NCBI RefSeq assembly: GCF_001750285.1
Contig: NZ_MAMP01000022.1
Location: 124,001 to 188,000 of the forward strand
Origin: Domibacillus iocasae
GTDB taxonomy: Bacteria > Bacillota > Bacilli > Bacillales > Domibacillaceae
Length of the DNA stretch: 64,000 nt
Reading direction: 5' to 3'
Each line of letters begins with the position of its first letter. The first letter of the stretch is position 1. Of the stretch, positions 1 to 8,415 are shown in pieces. A model generated the notes under the pieces. The model did no database searches. It saw only the letters and a program-made list of their open reading frames with translations, and was not told the DNA's origin. The position numbers were made by a program, and so were the translations under genes.

Positions 1-525
1 TGGAATGCGAAATTTAATGACATCGAGGTATTATCGGGCATTGAAATGGATATTTTGCCGGATGGCACGCTTGATTATGAAGATGATGTGCTGAAACAGC
101 TTGATTTTGTTATCGCATCGATTCATTCAAGCTTTTCACAGCCGCAGGAGCAAATAATGGAGCGGCTTAAAACAGCGCTTCATAACCCATATGTGAAACT
201 CATTGCCCATCCGACCGGGCGCATTATCGGCCGCCGGGATGGCTATCCGGTCGACATGGAGGAGCTCATCCGGCTCGCGGCAGAAACGAACACAGCCCTT
301 GAGCTGAATGCAAACCCGCACCGTCTTGACTTGTCCGCCGCTCATTTGAAAATGGCGCAGGAAGCCGGCGCAAAAATTATGATCAATACAGATGCCCATG
401 CAATTGAGCATCTTGAATTTATGGAAACAGGCGCAAGTGCAGGCAGAAAAGGATGGCTGCGGCCGGAAACGGTCGTCAACACATGGCCGAAAGCCGAGTT
501 TATGTCTTTTATCCGCAGCTTGTAA
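1..525 (+). CDS. polX: DNA polymerase/3'-5' exonuclease PolX, C-terminal part
   Basis: The reading frame is open from base 1, so this is the last 174 codons of a protein that is about 570 residues long in Bacillus. What remains is the PHP domain of family X polymerases, the metal-dependent 3'-5' exonuclease module used in base-excision repair. Visible metal-ligand histidines are in ASIHSSF, IAHPTGR, NANPHR and NTDAH (fragment residues about 42, 70, 107 and 133). The stop lies 25 bases before mutS2, as in B. subtilis, where polX and mutS2 are adjacent, so both are probably one transcript. The polymerase domain is outside the window. Identification rests on the PHP motifs plus synteny. Confidence 0.93.
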   Translation, partial: WNAKFNDIEVLSGIEMDILPDGTLDYEDDVLKQLDFVIASIHSSFSQPQEQIMERLKTALHNPYVKLIAHPTGRIIGRRDGYPVDMEELIRLAAETNTALELNANPHRLDLSAAHLKMAQEAGAKIMINTDAHAIEHLEFMETGASAGRKGWLRPETVVNTWPKAEFMSFIRSL

Positions 526-550
526 CGCCTTTAAAGGAGTCGAAATTACC

Positions 551-2905
551 TTGAACAAAAAAGTGCTTGCAACACTCGAATTTGATAAAATAATCGCGAA
601 ATTGGCCGGCCATGCTTCGTCAGAAGTCGGCCGGTCGTTTGCAGAAGAATTAAAGCCTTCGCATAAGGCGGAGGAAGTGCAGCGCTGGCTTGATGAAACA
701 GAAGAAGCGGCAGCTGTGATCCGGATTAAAGGAAATGTGCCGCTCGCCGGCATTTATGACATCCGCCCTCATGCCAAACGGGCCCAAATCGGCGGTGTCT
801 TAAGCGGCGTCGAACTCATGCGGATCGCAAGCACCATTGCAGCGAGCCGCCATATTCGCAAATTTATTGAAGACGTCCGATCAGAAGGCCAGGTAACGCT
901 GCGCATTTTGCCGGAGAAAACAGCTGTTATTCCTGTATTAACGGACCTTGAGCATAAGATTAAGCACACAGTAGACGAAAACGGGCGCGTACTGGATTCA
1001 GCAAGTGATACACTGCGCCATATTCGTCACGGAATGAGGTCTGCCGAGTCGCGGATTCGGTCGAAGCTTGAAAGCTTAACGCGTGGCCAAAATGCACAAA
1101 AAATGCTTTCTGATGCGATCGTGACGATTCGAAACGAACGGTATGTGATTCCCGTTAAGCAGGAATACCGGTCTCATTACGGGGGCATCGTGCATGACCA
1201 GTCTTCTTCCGGACAAACCCTGTTTGTCGAACCGGCTTCTGTAGTCAGCTTAAACAATGAACTGCGGGAGCTGACCGTAAAAGAACAATATGAAGTGGAA
1301 AAGATTTTACGTGATTTGTCATCGGAAACGGCTGAACATGCGCCAGGCTTGTTCACGATGACGAAGATGCTTTCGGAAATCGACTTTATATTTACAAAAG
1401 GAAAATTTGCCCGCTCTATGAGTGCGACAAAGCCGCTAATTAATGAAGATGGGTATATTCATTTTATTCAGGCACGCCACCCGCTGCTGCCGGCGGATGA
1501 AGCAGTAGCAAGTGATATTGAAATTGGGAAAGACTATACGGCAATCGTTATTACCGGACCGAATACCGGGGGGAAAACGGTCACCTTGAAAACAACCGGT
1601 CTTTCGGTTCTTATGGCGCAGTCCGGCTTATTTATCCCGGCTGAGGACGGATCGGAAACCGCCATTTTTCAATCAGTATTTGCCGACATTGGCGATGAGC
1701 AGTCGATTGAACAAAATTTAAGTACGTTCTCTTCCCATATGGTGAATATTGCCGGCATTTTAAAAGAAATCGACCATGAAAGCCTCGTCTTATTTGACGA
1801 GCTTGGTTCAGGAACTGATCCGCAGGAAGGCTCGGCGCTGGCGATCTCGATCTTGGATGAAGTTATTGCACGTGGCGCCCGCATTATCGCGACGACGCAC
1901 TATCCAGAACTAAAAGCGTACGGATACAATCGAAACAGTGTTATTAATGCTAGTGTGGAGTTTGACGTCGAAACGCTCAGCCCGACATACCGATTGCTAA
2001 TTGGCATTCCGGGCCGAAGCAACGCGTTTGAAATTTCAAAACGGATCGGCCTTGATCCGGGAATTATTGAAAATGCCCGTAATATGATCAGTGCAGATTC
2101 ACATGAAGTGGATAACATGATCGCGGCACTTGACGCAAGCCGCAGAAAAGCGGAACAGCATGAGCAGGAAACAAGAGCGTATTTGCGCGATACGGAAAAG
2201 CTTCATCGTGACCTGCAAAAAGAAGTAATAGCTTATCATGAACAAAAGGAAAAAATGGAAGAAAAGGCTCGTGCTGAAGCTGCGGAAATTGTTGAAAAAG
2301 CTAAGGCAGAAGCAGAAGAAGTAATGAAAGAGCTGCGCGCACTTCGCCTTGCCGGCGGGGCAGGCGTGAAAGAGCACGAACTTATTGAAGCACGAAAACG
2401 GCTTGAAGGCGCAATACCGGAACAGAAAACGAAAAAACCGGCCATTCAACCTGCGAAGCGGGAGTGGAAGCCGGGTGACGAAGTAAAAGTGATCAGCTTC
2501 GGTCAAAAAGGCAGCATTGTCGAAGCATCGGCCAACGGAGAATGGGTTGTGCAGATGGGTATCATTAAAATGAAAGTAGCAGAATCCGACATGCAATTTA
2601 TCAAATCGGAGAAAAAGAAAGAACCGAAACCAATTGCGACGATTCGCGGCAAGGATTTTCACGTTTCATCTGAACTTGATCTGCGCGGTGAACGGTATGA
2701 AGATGCACTGAAACGAGTTGAAAAGTACTTGGACGACGCGCTGCTGGCCGGCTATCATCAAGTGTCGATTATTCACGGAAAAGGGACGGGCGCTCTCATG
2801 AAAGGGGTGCGCGGTTACTTAACAAAACATCGGATGGTCAAAGATATTCGATTTGGCGGTTCTGGCGAGGGCGGCCTTGGCGTCACGATCGCCGAATTGA
2901 AATAA
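551..2905 (+). CDS. mutS2: Endonuclease MutS2 (recombination/ribosome rescue factor)
   Basis: 784 residues, the family's usual length. The MutS-type ATPase has Walker A GPNTGGKT near residue 336 and Walker B DELGSGTDP near 416. A long charged coiled coil follows (about 520-620), then a KOW-like segment (KPGDEVKVISFGQKG, near 640) and a C-terminal Smr nuclease domain beginning ELDLRGERYEDAL with the HGKGTG motif. MutS2 lacks the mismatch-recognition domain; it is known for suppressing homologous recombination and for splitting collided ribosomes. The TTG start is chosen because AAAGGAG lies upstream and the next residues (NKKVLATLEFDK) match the family N terminus; the frame is open further upstream but overlaps polX. 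Confidence 0.96.
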   Translation: MNKKVLATLEFDKIIAKLAGHASSEVGRSFAEELKPSHKAEEVQRWLDETEEAAAVIRIKGNVPLAGIYDIRPHAKRAQIGGVLSGVELMRIASTIAASRHIRKFIEDVRSEGQVTLRILPEKTAVIPVLTDLEHKIKHTVDENGRVLDSASDTLRHIRHGMRSAESRIRSKLESLTRGQNAQKMLSDAIVTIRNERYVIPVKQEYRSHYGGIVHDQSSSGQTLFVEPASVVSLNNELRELTVKEQYEVEKILRDLSSETAEHAPGLFTMTKMLSEIDFIFTKGKFARSMSATKPLINEDGYIHFIQARHPLLPADEAVASDIEIGKDYTAIVITGPNTGGKTVTLKTTGLSVLMAQSGLFIPAEDGSETAIFQSVFADIGDEQSIEQNLSTFSSHMVNIAGILKEIDHESLVLFDELGSGTDPQEGSALAISILDEVIARGARIIATTHYPELKAYGYNRNSVINASVEFDVETLSPTYRLLIGIPGRSNAFEISKRIGLDPGIIENARNMISADSHEVDNMIAALDASRRKAEQHEQETRAYLRDTEKLHRDLQKEVIAYHEQKEKMEEKARAEAAEIVEKAKAEAEEVMKELRALRLAGGAGVKEHELIEARKRLEGAIPEQKTKKPAIQPAKREWKPGDEVKVISFGQKGSIVEASANGEWVVQMGIIKMKVAESDMQFIKSEKKKEPKPIATIRGKDFHVSSELDLRGERYEDALKRVEKYLDDALLAGYHQVSIIHGKGTGALMKGVRGYLTKHRMVKDIRFGGSGEGGLGVTIAELK

Positions 2906-2917
2906 GGAGGCCGAATT

Positions 2918-3325
2918 ATGACAGGGTTCTGGGAAAATCAATACGTGCAGCTGGCCGGCTATTACAGCATTGCAACGATCTGTATCATTATGTGCCTCGC
3001 TGTCTTTGAACTGGTAACATCGTACCGGAACTGGGAAGAAATTAAAAATGGCAACATGGCAGTGGCAATGGCAACCGGCGGTAAAATATTTGGGATTGCG
3101 AACGTATTCCGCCATTCGATCCTGCACAATGATTCTGTTTTAACGATGGCGGGATGGGGCATCTTTGGTTTTATTCTGCTGTTAGTAGGCTATTTTATGT
3201 TTGAGTTTCTCACTCCAAGTTTTAACGTTGATCAAGAAATAGAGCGGGACAACCGTGCTGTCGGGTTTATTTCATTCGTCATTTCGGCAGGATTGTCCTA
3301 TATGATCGGCGCTGCCTTGCTGTAA
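2918..3325 (+). CDS. yshE: DUF350 family membrane protein (YshE-like)
   Basis: 135 residues with four hydrophobic segments (about 10-30, 45-65, 75-100 and 112-133) separated by short charged loops, which is the DUF350 architecture. It follows mutS2 by 12 bases with a good AGGAGG site and lies before the long-chain acyl-CoA ligase, the position of yshE in B. subtilis. Its biochemical role is not known; DUF350 proteins elsewhere occur with envelope-stress and lipid genes. Assignment is by topology and position. Confidence 0.85.
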   Translation: MTGFWENQYVQLAGYYSIATICIIMCLAVFELVTSYRNWEEIKNGNMAVAMATGGKIFGIANVFRHSILHNDSVLTMAGWGIFGFILLLVGYFMFEFLTPSFNVDQEIERDNRAVGFISFVISAGLSYMIGAALL

Positions 3326-3344
3326 AGAAAAGAGGAAAACAGTT

Positions 3345-3428
3345 ATGGAAACTTTGGCAAAAGTTTTAATTGGTTTTTGTGCGGCTTTTTTAATTATTGG
3401 TATCATATATATGGTTGTCAATGGCTGA
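3345..3428 (+). CDS. Possible 27-residue single-span membrane peptide
   Basis: A short frame encodes a peptide beginning METLAKVLIG and ending MVVNG, almost entirely one hydrophobic helix flanked by few charges. An AGAGGAAAA site lies about 8 bases upstream, and the frame starts 19 bases after the DUF350 gene, so it would be co-transcribed. It ends about 40 bases before a terminator hairpin. I do not recognise it. The amphipathic start and ribosome site make it plausible, but at this length an accidental frame cannot be excluded. Confidence 0.45.
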   Translation: METLAKVLIGFCAAFLIIGIIYMVVNG

Positions 3429-3470
3429 AAAAGAAACAAGGGTCTGTGTGAAAAAGGATCAAAGACTAAG

Positions 3471-3498
3471 AACGCCGCGTCCTGCGGCGACGTTTTTG
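3471..3498 (+). terminator. Rho-independent terminator after the polX-mutS2-yshE block
   Basis: Stem CGCCGC / GCGGCG around loop GTCCT, followed by GACGTTTTTG. A second small hairpin (CCTGC / GCAGG, 3502-3516) follows directly and may belong to the lcfA upstream region. Confidence 0.7.
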
Positions 3499-3520
3499 TG
3501 ACCTGCTTCGTGCAGGCCTC

Positions 3521-3549
3521 TTGAAAAATGAATCATTATTCACTATACT
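3521..3549 (+). promoter_or_regulatory. Sigma-A promoter of lcfA with a weak FadR-like site in the spacer
   Basis: TTGAAA (3521-3526), a 17-base spacer and TATACT (3544-3549) make a near-consensus promoter 40 bases before the lcfA start. Bases 3524-3543 match the perfect fadR palindrome of this window at 14 of 20 positions, including TGAAT and ATTCA half-sites, so FadR could cover the promoter spacer. In B. subtilis FadR represses the lcfA-fadR operon; operator function here is inferred. Confidence 0.7.
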
Positions 3550-3589
3550 GGAGATAGTACGAATTCTTCTCACAAAGGGGTGGATGAAG

Positions 3590-5278
3590 ATGTCTGAAAA
3601 ACCGTGGTATGCCCATTATCCAAAAGAAATTCCTAAAGCACTTTCGTATCCTGATCAGCCGCTGCCGTTATTTTTAACGAAAGCCGCTGCGGAGTACGCA
3701 GACAAAACTGCAATTCAGTTTCTTGGCAAAGAATTGTCCTACAAAGAGCTGCATGAATCTGCATTGAAACTGGCGGCCTATTTAAAAAAATTGGGGATCC
3801 AAAAAGGAGACCGTGTAGCCATCATGCTGCCGAATACACCGCAGGCGGTTATTAGCTTTTACGGAGTTTTATACGCTGGGGCGATTGTTGTTCAGTTTAA
3901 CCCGCTTTATAAAGAACGGGAAATAGAGTATCAGTTGAAAGACTGCGGCGCCAAAATGATGATTGTCCTCGATCTGCTTTATCCACGTGTTCAAAAAATC
4001 ATTCGAAGCACAGGCTTAGAACATATAATTGTAACCGCTATCAAAGATTATCTTCCGTTTCCGAAAAACGTCATTTATCCATTTATTCAAAAAAAGCAAA
4101 GCGGTCTTGTTGTGCACATTGAAAATCGAAACAACAATCACTTTTTCACGAAGATTATGGAAGAAACGGCTGTGAATGAAGAAACGCTCCAAATGGATGT
4201 GGAAAATGATCCAGCGGTTCTGCAGTATACTGGCGGCACAACAGGTTTTCCAAAAGGCGTCATCTTAACACATAAAAATCTTGTAGCGAATGCATCGATG
4301 TGCGGCGCCTGGATGTACAAATATCGTCCTGGCGAAGAAATCCTTCTCGGTGTCATTCCATTTTTCCATGTATACGGCATGACAACCGTTATGATATTAG
4401 GTGTCATGCAAGGGTATAAAATGGTGCTGCTTCCGAAGTTTGATGTGAAAACAACGTTAAAAACAATTCAAAAACAAAAGCCAACTATTTTTCCAGGTGC
4501 CCCGACGATTTATATCGGCTTATTAAATGATCCGAATATTGGAAAATACGATTTGTCATCCATTGATGCATGTATTAGCGGCTCCGCACCACTGCCGGTA
4601 GAGGTGCAGCAAAAATTTGAACAGGTAACAGGAGGAAAACTGGTTGAAGGATATGGCTTGACCGAAACATCACCGGTAACACATGCCAATTTCATTTGGG
4701 GGAACCGTGTAAAAGGAAGTGTCGGGGTTCCGTGGCCGGATACGGATGCGGTCATCTTGTCAATGCAGACGGGCAAGCCGGTCGAGAAGCCGGGTGAAAA
4801 AGGAGAAATTGCGGTTAGAGGTCCACAGGTAATGAAAGGTTATTGGAACCGGCCGGAGGAAACAGAGCAGTCCTTTAAAGACGGCTGGTTTTTAACGGGA
4901 GACATCGGCTACATGGATGAAGAAGGATTCTTTTACATCGTGGACCGGAAAAAAGATATGATTATTGCCGGCGGCTTTAACATTTACCCGCGTGATGTTG
5001 AAGAAATCTTATATGAACACGATGCGATTCAAGAAGCGGTGGTTGTTGGTGTTCCTGATCCATACCGCGGTGAAACGGTAAAAGCATTTATTGTATTAAA
5101 AGAAGGGCATCATGTAACAGAACAAGAGCTTGACGACTATTGCCGCAAGCATTTAGCTGCATTTAAAGTACCTCGTATTTACGAATTCCGTGAAGAACTG
5201 CCAAAAACAGCTGTCGGGAAAATCCTGCGGCGCGTACTAATTGACGAAGAAAAACAAAAGGTTGAAAAAACAAGTTGA
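3590..5278 (+). CDS. lcfA: Long-chain fatty-acid-CoA ligase (LcfA/FadD)
   Basis: 562 residues, an adenylate-forming enzyme that activates long-chain fatty acids to acyl-CoA for beta-oxidation. The P-loop-like AMP motif YTGGTTGFPKG is near residue 213. Further motifs are GYGLTETSP (A5), GWFLTGDIGYMDEEG (A7) and the C-terminal PKTAVGKILRR with the catalytic lysine. The start is the ATG giving MSEKPWYAHYPKE, which matches LcfA proteins, with AAAGGGGTGG upstream; the open frame before it has no ribosome site. It is followed by fadR, etfB and etfA. The crotonase gene fadB that sits in this operon in B. subtilis is absent here. Confidence 0.95.
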   Translation: MSEKPWYAHYPKEIPKALSYPDQPLPLFLTKAAAEYADKTAIQFLGKELSYKELHESALKLAAYLKKLGIQKGDRVAIMLPNTPQAVISFYGVLYAGAIVVQFNPLYKEREIEYQLKDCGAKMMIVLDLLYPRVQKIIRSTGLEHIIVTAIKDYLPFPKNVIYPFIQKKQSGLVVHIENRNNNHFFTKIMEETAVNEETLQMDVENDPAVLQYTGGTTGFPKGVILTHKNLVANASMCGAWMYKYRPGEEILLGVIPFFHVYGMTTVMILGVMQGYKMVLLPKFDVKTTLKTIQKQKPTIFPGAPTIYIGLLNDPNIGKYDLSSIDACISGSAPLPVEVQQKFEQVTGGKLVEGYGLTETSPVTHANFIWGNRVKGSVGVPWPDTDAVILSMQTGKPVEKPGEKGEIAVRGPQVMKGYWNRPEETEQSFKDGWFLTGDIGYMDEEGFFYIVDRKKDMIIAGGFNIYPRDVEEILYEHDAIQEAVVVGVPDPYRGETVKAFIVLKEGHHVTEQELDDYCRKHLAAFKVPRIYEFREELPKTAVGKILRRVLIDEEKQKVEKTS

Positions 5279-5295
5279 TGGAATAAGCCGCCTGC

Positions 5296-5350
5296 TTGAC
5301 GAAATCAATTAATGAAGATAAGATAAATACATGAATGAATAGTCATTCAT
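5296..5350 (+). promoter_or_regulatory. fadR promoter overlapped by a perfect FadR operator
   Basis: TTGACG (5296-5301), a 17-base spacer and TAAGAT (5319-5324) form the promoter. The palindrome ATGAATGAATAGTCATTCAT at 5331-5350 covers the expected transcription start and fits the published B. subtilis FadR consensus (TGAATGAnTAnTCATTCA). This predicts autorepression of fadR-etfB-etfA relieved by long-chain acyl-CoA. Confidence 0.88.
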
Positions 5351-5380
5351 TATTGATTTTATAGGAAGGCGGCTTGTTTT

Positions 5381-5965
5381 ATGAAAAAGAACAAACCAAA
5401 ATACCATCAAATCATCGATGCCGCTGTTGTCGCAATTGCTGAAAATGGCTATCACCAGGCGCAAGTGTCGAAAATAGCCCGGCAGGCCGGTGTAGCAGAT
5501 GGAACGATTTACTTATACTTTAAAAATAAAGAAGACATTCTCATTTCACTTTTTCAAGAAAAAATGGGGACTTTCGTGGCAAAAACTGCCGAAAGCATTC
5601 AAGTGAAACAAACGGCAGCTGAACAACTTCAGCTGCTTGTACAAAACCACTTCACACTTCTGACAGACGATCCGCATTTAGCGGTCGTTACACAGCTTGA
5701 ACTGCGCCAGTCAAATAAGGAGCTTCGGCTGAAAATTAATGAGGTGCTCAAAGAATATTTGCTGCTGATTGATCAGATTTTGAAAACAGGTGTTGAAAAT
5801 GGAGAATTTAATGACGGGCTCAATATCAGGCTTGCCCGGCAAATGATTTTCGGGACGCTGGATGAAATGATTACTACATGGGTCATGAATGATCAAAAAT
5901 ATGATTTAGCCGCATCAGCGGACGACGTTACAAAGATGCTGCTGCACGGGTTTTCGGGTAAATAA
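5381..5965 (+). CDS. fadR: Fatty-acid degradation regulator FadR (TetR family)
   Basis: 194 residues. An N-terminal TetR helix-turn-helix spans about residues 8-54 (HQIIDAAVVAIAENGYH, then GVADGTIYLYFKNKEDIL); the rest is an all-helical ligand domain expected to bind long-chain acyl-CoA and release DNA. It lies between the acyl-CoA ligase gene and the electron-transfer flavoprotein genes, as in B. subtilis, and a perfect FadR palindrome overlaps its own promoter. The TetR fold alone would not name it; operator and context do. Confidence 0.93.
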   Translation: MKKNKPKYHQIIDAAVVAIAENGYHQAQVSKIARQAGVADGTIYLYFKNKEDILISLFQEKMGTFVAKTAESIQVKQTAAEQLQLLVQNHFTLLTDDPHLAVVTQLELRQSNKELRLKINEVLKEYLLLIDQILKTGVENGEFNDGLNIRLARQMIFGTLDEMITTWVMNDQKYDLAASADDVTKMLLHGFSGK

Positions 5966-5992
5966 GGGTCTGAACAAAGGGGAGGAAATCAA

Positions 5993-6766
5993 ATGAACAT
6001 GTATGTATTGCTGAAAAGAACATTTGATACAGAGGAGAAAATTTCGATTTCTGGCGGGCGCATTCAAGAAGACGGAGCGGAATTTATTATTAATCCATAT
6101 GATGAATACGCGGTAGAAGAAGCGATCCAGCTTCGTGATCAGCACGGCGGGGAAGTGACAGTCATTACAGTGGGCAGTGATGAATCGGAAAAGCAGCTGC
6201 GCACTGCCCTTGCAATGGGGGCTGATAAAGCGGTTCTGATCAATTCAGAGGAGGATCTTGATGACGGGGACCAATATACGACCGCTAAAATTTTAACCGA
6301 ATATTTAAAAGACAAAGAAGTGGATTTGATTTTAGCAGGCAATGTCGCCATTGATGGCGGAAGCGGGCAGGTCGGTCCCCGTGTAGCGGAGGGTTTGGGT
6401 ATTCCATATGTCACGACCATTACAGACATTGAAGTGAATGGTTCTGACGTATCGGTTACACGTGATGTAGAAGGTGACTCGGAAAAGATCAAAACATCAC
6501 TGCCGCTTTTGGTCACGTGCCAGCAGGGGTTGAATGAACCGCGTTATCCCTCATTGCCGGGGATCATGAAAGCGAAGAAAAAGCCGCTGGAAGAACTGGA
6601 ACTGGACGATTTGGATCTAGAAGAAGACGATGTAGCATCGAAAACAAAAACAATCGATATGTATATGCCGCCTGAAAAAGCAGCCGGACGTGTGCTCGAA
6701 GGCGATTTATCCGATCAAGTAAAAGAACTCGCTACATTGCTCCGTTCTGAAGCAAAAGTCATTTAA
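5993..6766 (+). CDS. etfB: Electron transfer flavoprotein beta subunit
   Basis: 257 residues, the small subunit of the FAD/AMP heterodimer that accepts electrons from acyl-CoA dehydrogenases during beta-oxidation and hands them to the respiratory chain. The N terminus MNMYVLLKRTFDTEEK, the central DLILAGNVAIDGGSGQVGP and the adenine-binding PRYPSLPGIMKAKKKP signature are typical. AAAGGGGAGG lies 8 bases before ATG. It is 27 bases after fadR and 22 before etfA, one operon under FadR control. Confidence 0.96.
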   Translation: MNMYVLLKRTFDTEEKISISGGRIQEDGAEFIINPYDEYAVEEAIQLRDQHGGEVTVITVGSDESEKQLRTALAMGADKAVLINSEEDLDDGDQYTTAKILTEYLKDKEVDLILAGNVAIDGGSGQVGPRVAEGLGIPYVTTITDIEVNGSDVSVTRDVEGDSEKIKTSLPLLVTCQQGLNEPRYPSLPGIMKAKKKPLEELELDDLDLEEDDVASKTKTIDMYMPPEKAAGRVLEGDLSDQVKELATLLRSEAKVI

Positions 6767-6788
6767 TTTTTTAGGGGAGGGATTTTTC

Positions 6789-7769
6789 ATGTCAAAAAAA
6801 GTACTTGTACTTGGGGAAACACGCGCGGGACAGCTCCGCAACGTGTCTTTTGAAGCGGTTGCGGCGGGGAAAACAGCCGCGCAGGGAGGAGAAGTAATCG
6901 GCGTGCTCATCGGTGATGCTGTAAGTTCTCTGGCTGAGGAAATGATTCAGCACGGAGCAGACCGTGTGCTTACTGTAGAAGATGAAAAGCTCGGTCAATA
7001 TACATCGGATGGATTTGCCCAGGCACTGATGGCGGTTATTGAACAAGAACAGCCTGATGGAATTTTATTTGGCCATACTGCTCTTGGAAAAGACTTATCC
7101 CCCAAAATAGCAGCAAAGCTTAATACCGGTCTCATTTCTGATGCGACAGCAATCAATGAGGAAAATGGAGAAATCGTCTTTACCCGGCCTATTTATTCCG
7201 GCAAAGCATTTGAAAAAGTTGTCGTGGAAGACGGCCTGTTATTTGCAACGGTTCGCCCGAATAATATTGAGCCGCTGCAAAAAGATGAAACGCGTTCCGG
7301 TGATGTTTCTTCTGTATCCGCTTCCATAAAGGACTTGCGCACGATCATTCAAGATGTCGTTCGAAAATCAACAGATGGCGTTGACTTATCCGAAGCGAAA
7401 GTCATTATTGCCGGCGGACGCGGAGTAAAAAGTGAAGAAGGATTTCAGCCTTTAAAGGAACTGGCCGACGTTCTTGGAGGCGCAGTTGGAGCCTCGCGGG
7501 GCGCGTGTGACGCGGACTACTGTGATTATTCCCTTCAAATCGGTCAAACCGGTAAAGTTGTCACACCTGATTTGTATATTGCATGTGGTATTTCCGGTGC
7601 TATTCAGCATCTGGCTGGCATGTCTAATTCTAAAGTCATCGTTGCCATTAATAAAGATCCGGAAGCGGACATTTTTAAAGTGGCGGATTATGGCATAGTC
7701 GGGGACTTATTTGAAGTGATACCGATGCTGACAGAAGAATTTAAAAAAGTAAAAGCAGGCAGCCTCTGA
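6789..7769 (+). CDS. etfA: Electron transfer flavoprotein alpha subunit
   Basis: 326 residues. The C-terminal FAD-binding domain is evident: AGGRGVKSEEGFQPLKELAD, GASRGACDADYCDYSLQIGQTGK and the ETF-alpha signature LYIACGISGAIQHLAGM followed by INKDPEADIFKVADYGIVGD. It is partner of the preceding EtfB and last gene of the fatty-acid operon, closed by a strong terminator directly at its stop. Confidence 0.96.
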   Translation: MSKKVLVLGETRAGQLRNVSFEAVAAGKTAAQGGEVIGVLIGDAVSSLAEEMIQHGADRVLTVEDEKLGQYTSDGFAQALMAVIEQEQPDGILFGHTALGKDLSPKIAAKLNTGLISDATAINEENGEIVFTRPIYSGKAFEKVVVEDGLLFATVRPNNIEPLQKDETRSGDVSSVSASIKDLRTIIQDVVRKSTDGVDLSEAKVIIAGGRGVKSEEGFQPLKELADVLGGAVGASRGACDADYCDYSLQIGQTGKVVTPDLYIACGISGAIQHLAGMSNSKVIVAINKDPEADIFKVADYGIVGDLFEVIPMLTEEFKKVKAGSL

Positions 7770-7789
7770 GTTTGAGGCTGTTTTTTTAC
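7758..7789 (+). terminator. Terminator of the fadR-etfBA operon
   Basis: Stem AGCCTC / GAGGCT with loop TGAGTTT and a run of seven T. The left arm lies inside the last codons of etfA. Confidence 0.85.
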
Positions 7790-7870
7790 GGGTAAGCAAA
7801 ATAATAGCTAACACAAAAAAACGGTGATATACTTTCCGTATGATGTAGAAACTTTAGGAGGTATTTATAC

Positions 7871-8185
7871 ATGGCAATCGTAAAAGCAACTGATGCAAAC
7901 TTCTCAACTGAAACAGGAAGCGGACTCGTTCTCGCGGACTTCTGGGCACCTTGGTGCGGACCGTGCAAAATGATCGCTCCAGTATTGGAAGAATTAGATT
8001 CTGAAATGAGCGACAAAGTGAAAATCGTAAAGCTTGACGTTGACGAAAATCAGCAGACAGCTGGCGAATACGGCGTAATGAGCATTCCGACGCTGATTTT
8101 GTTTAAAGATGGACAGCCGGTCGACAAAGTTATCGGCTTCCAGCCAAAAGAAGCGCTTGAAGAGCTAATCAACCGCAACGCGTAA
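7871..8185 (+). CDS. trxA: Thioredoxin
   Basis: 104 residues with the redox motif WCGPCK near residues 28-33, the cis-proline segment MSIPTLILFKDG and the end GFQPKEALEELI. It is the general cytoplasmic dithiol reductant for ribonucleotide reductase, peroxiredoxins and protein disulfides. TTTAGGAGG precedes the ATG. A promoter is likely at about 7835, where an extended -10 (TGATATACT) is visible. Position between etfA and uvrC is as in B. subtilis, where trxA is essential. Confidence 0.97.
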   Translation: MAIVKATDANFSTETGSGLVLADFWAPWCGPCKMIAPVLEELDSEMSDKVKIVKLDVDENQQTAGEYGVMSIPTLILFKDGQPVDKVIGFQPKEALEELINRNA

Positions 8186-8192
8186 TAAAACG

Positions 8193-8226
8193 AGAGGCGC
8201 CCCGCTTTGCCGGGGCGCTTTTTTTG
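8193..8226 (+). terminator. Terminator after trxA
   Basis: GCGCCCCG / CGGGGCGC around loop CTTTGC, then seven T. Strong GC stem. Confidence 0.9.
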
Positions 8227-8243
8227 TATAATGTCTAGCTTTA

Positions 8244-8398
8244 GGTGCCATCGGAGGCCCACATGATGTGGGTCATAAAAGCGTTGCGACGATACGGACG
8301 ATCTAGTCGGGCGACTGCCACAGGACGTGGCGGCACAATGCCGCGTTCTTCGCTTTTGTTCCATAAGCTGATAAGCAGGCACCTTTCGCTTTTCTTAC
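8244..8398 (+). repeat. Dispersed structured repeat, copy A (long form)
   Basis: Intergenic element bounded by GGTGCC (8244-8249) and GGCACC (8378-8383). It contains hairpin 1 CCCACA-TGA-TGTGGG (8258-8272), an outer pairing AAAAGCG (8277-8283) / CGCTTTT (8351-8357), and inside it GCCAC-AGGAC-GTGGC (8317-8331). The 3' end resembles copy C (GGCACCT..CGCTTTT). It is related to the elements at 33896, 41490 and 58664. The open frame running through it into uvrC is not coding. Confidence 0.75.
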
Positions 8399-8415
8399 CA
8401 AAAGAGGTGGAGTTT

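Noticed and set aside
392-550. mutS2 starting at 392 inside polX
   Set aside because: No ribosome site there, and the extra residues do not fit the family; TTG 551 does.
2099-2662. 187-codon minus-strand frame within mutS2
   Set aside because: Shadow of the real gene: Phe/Ser/Cys-rich composition, no ribosome site.
7141-7329. Small frames inside etfA
   Set aside because: Out-of-frame shadows without ribosome sites.
8245-8415. N-terminal extension of uvrC by 57 codons
   Set aside because: It is translated dispersed-repeat sequence; a good ribosome site and the family N terminus place the start at TTG 8416.
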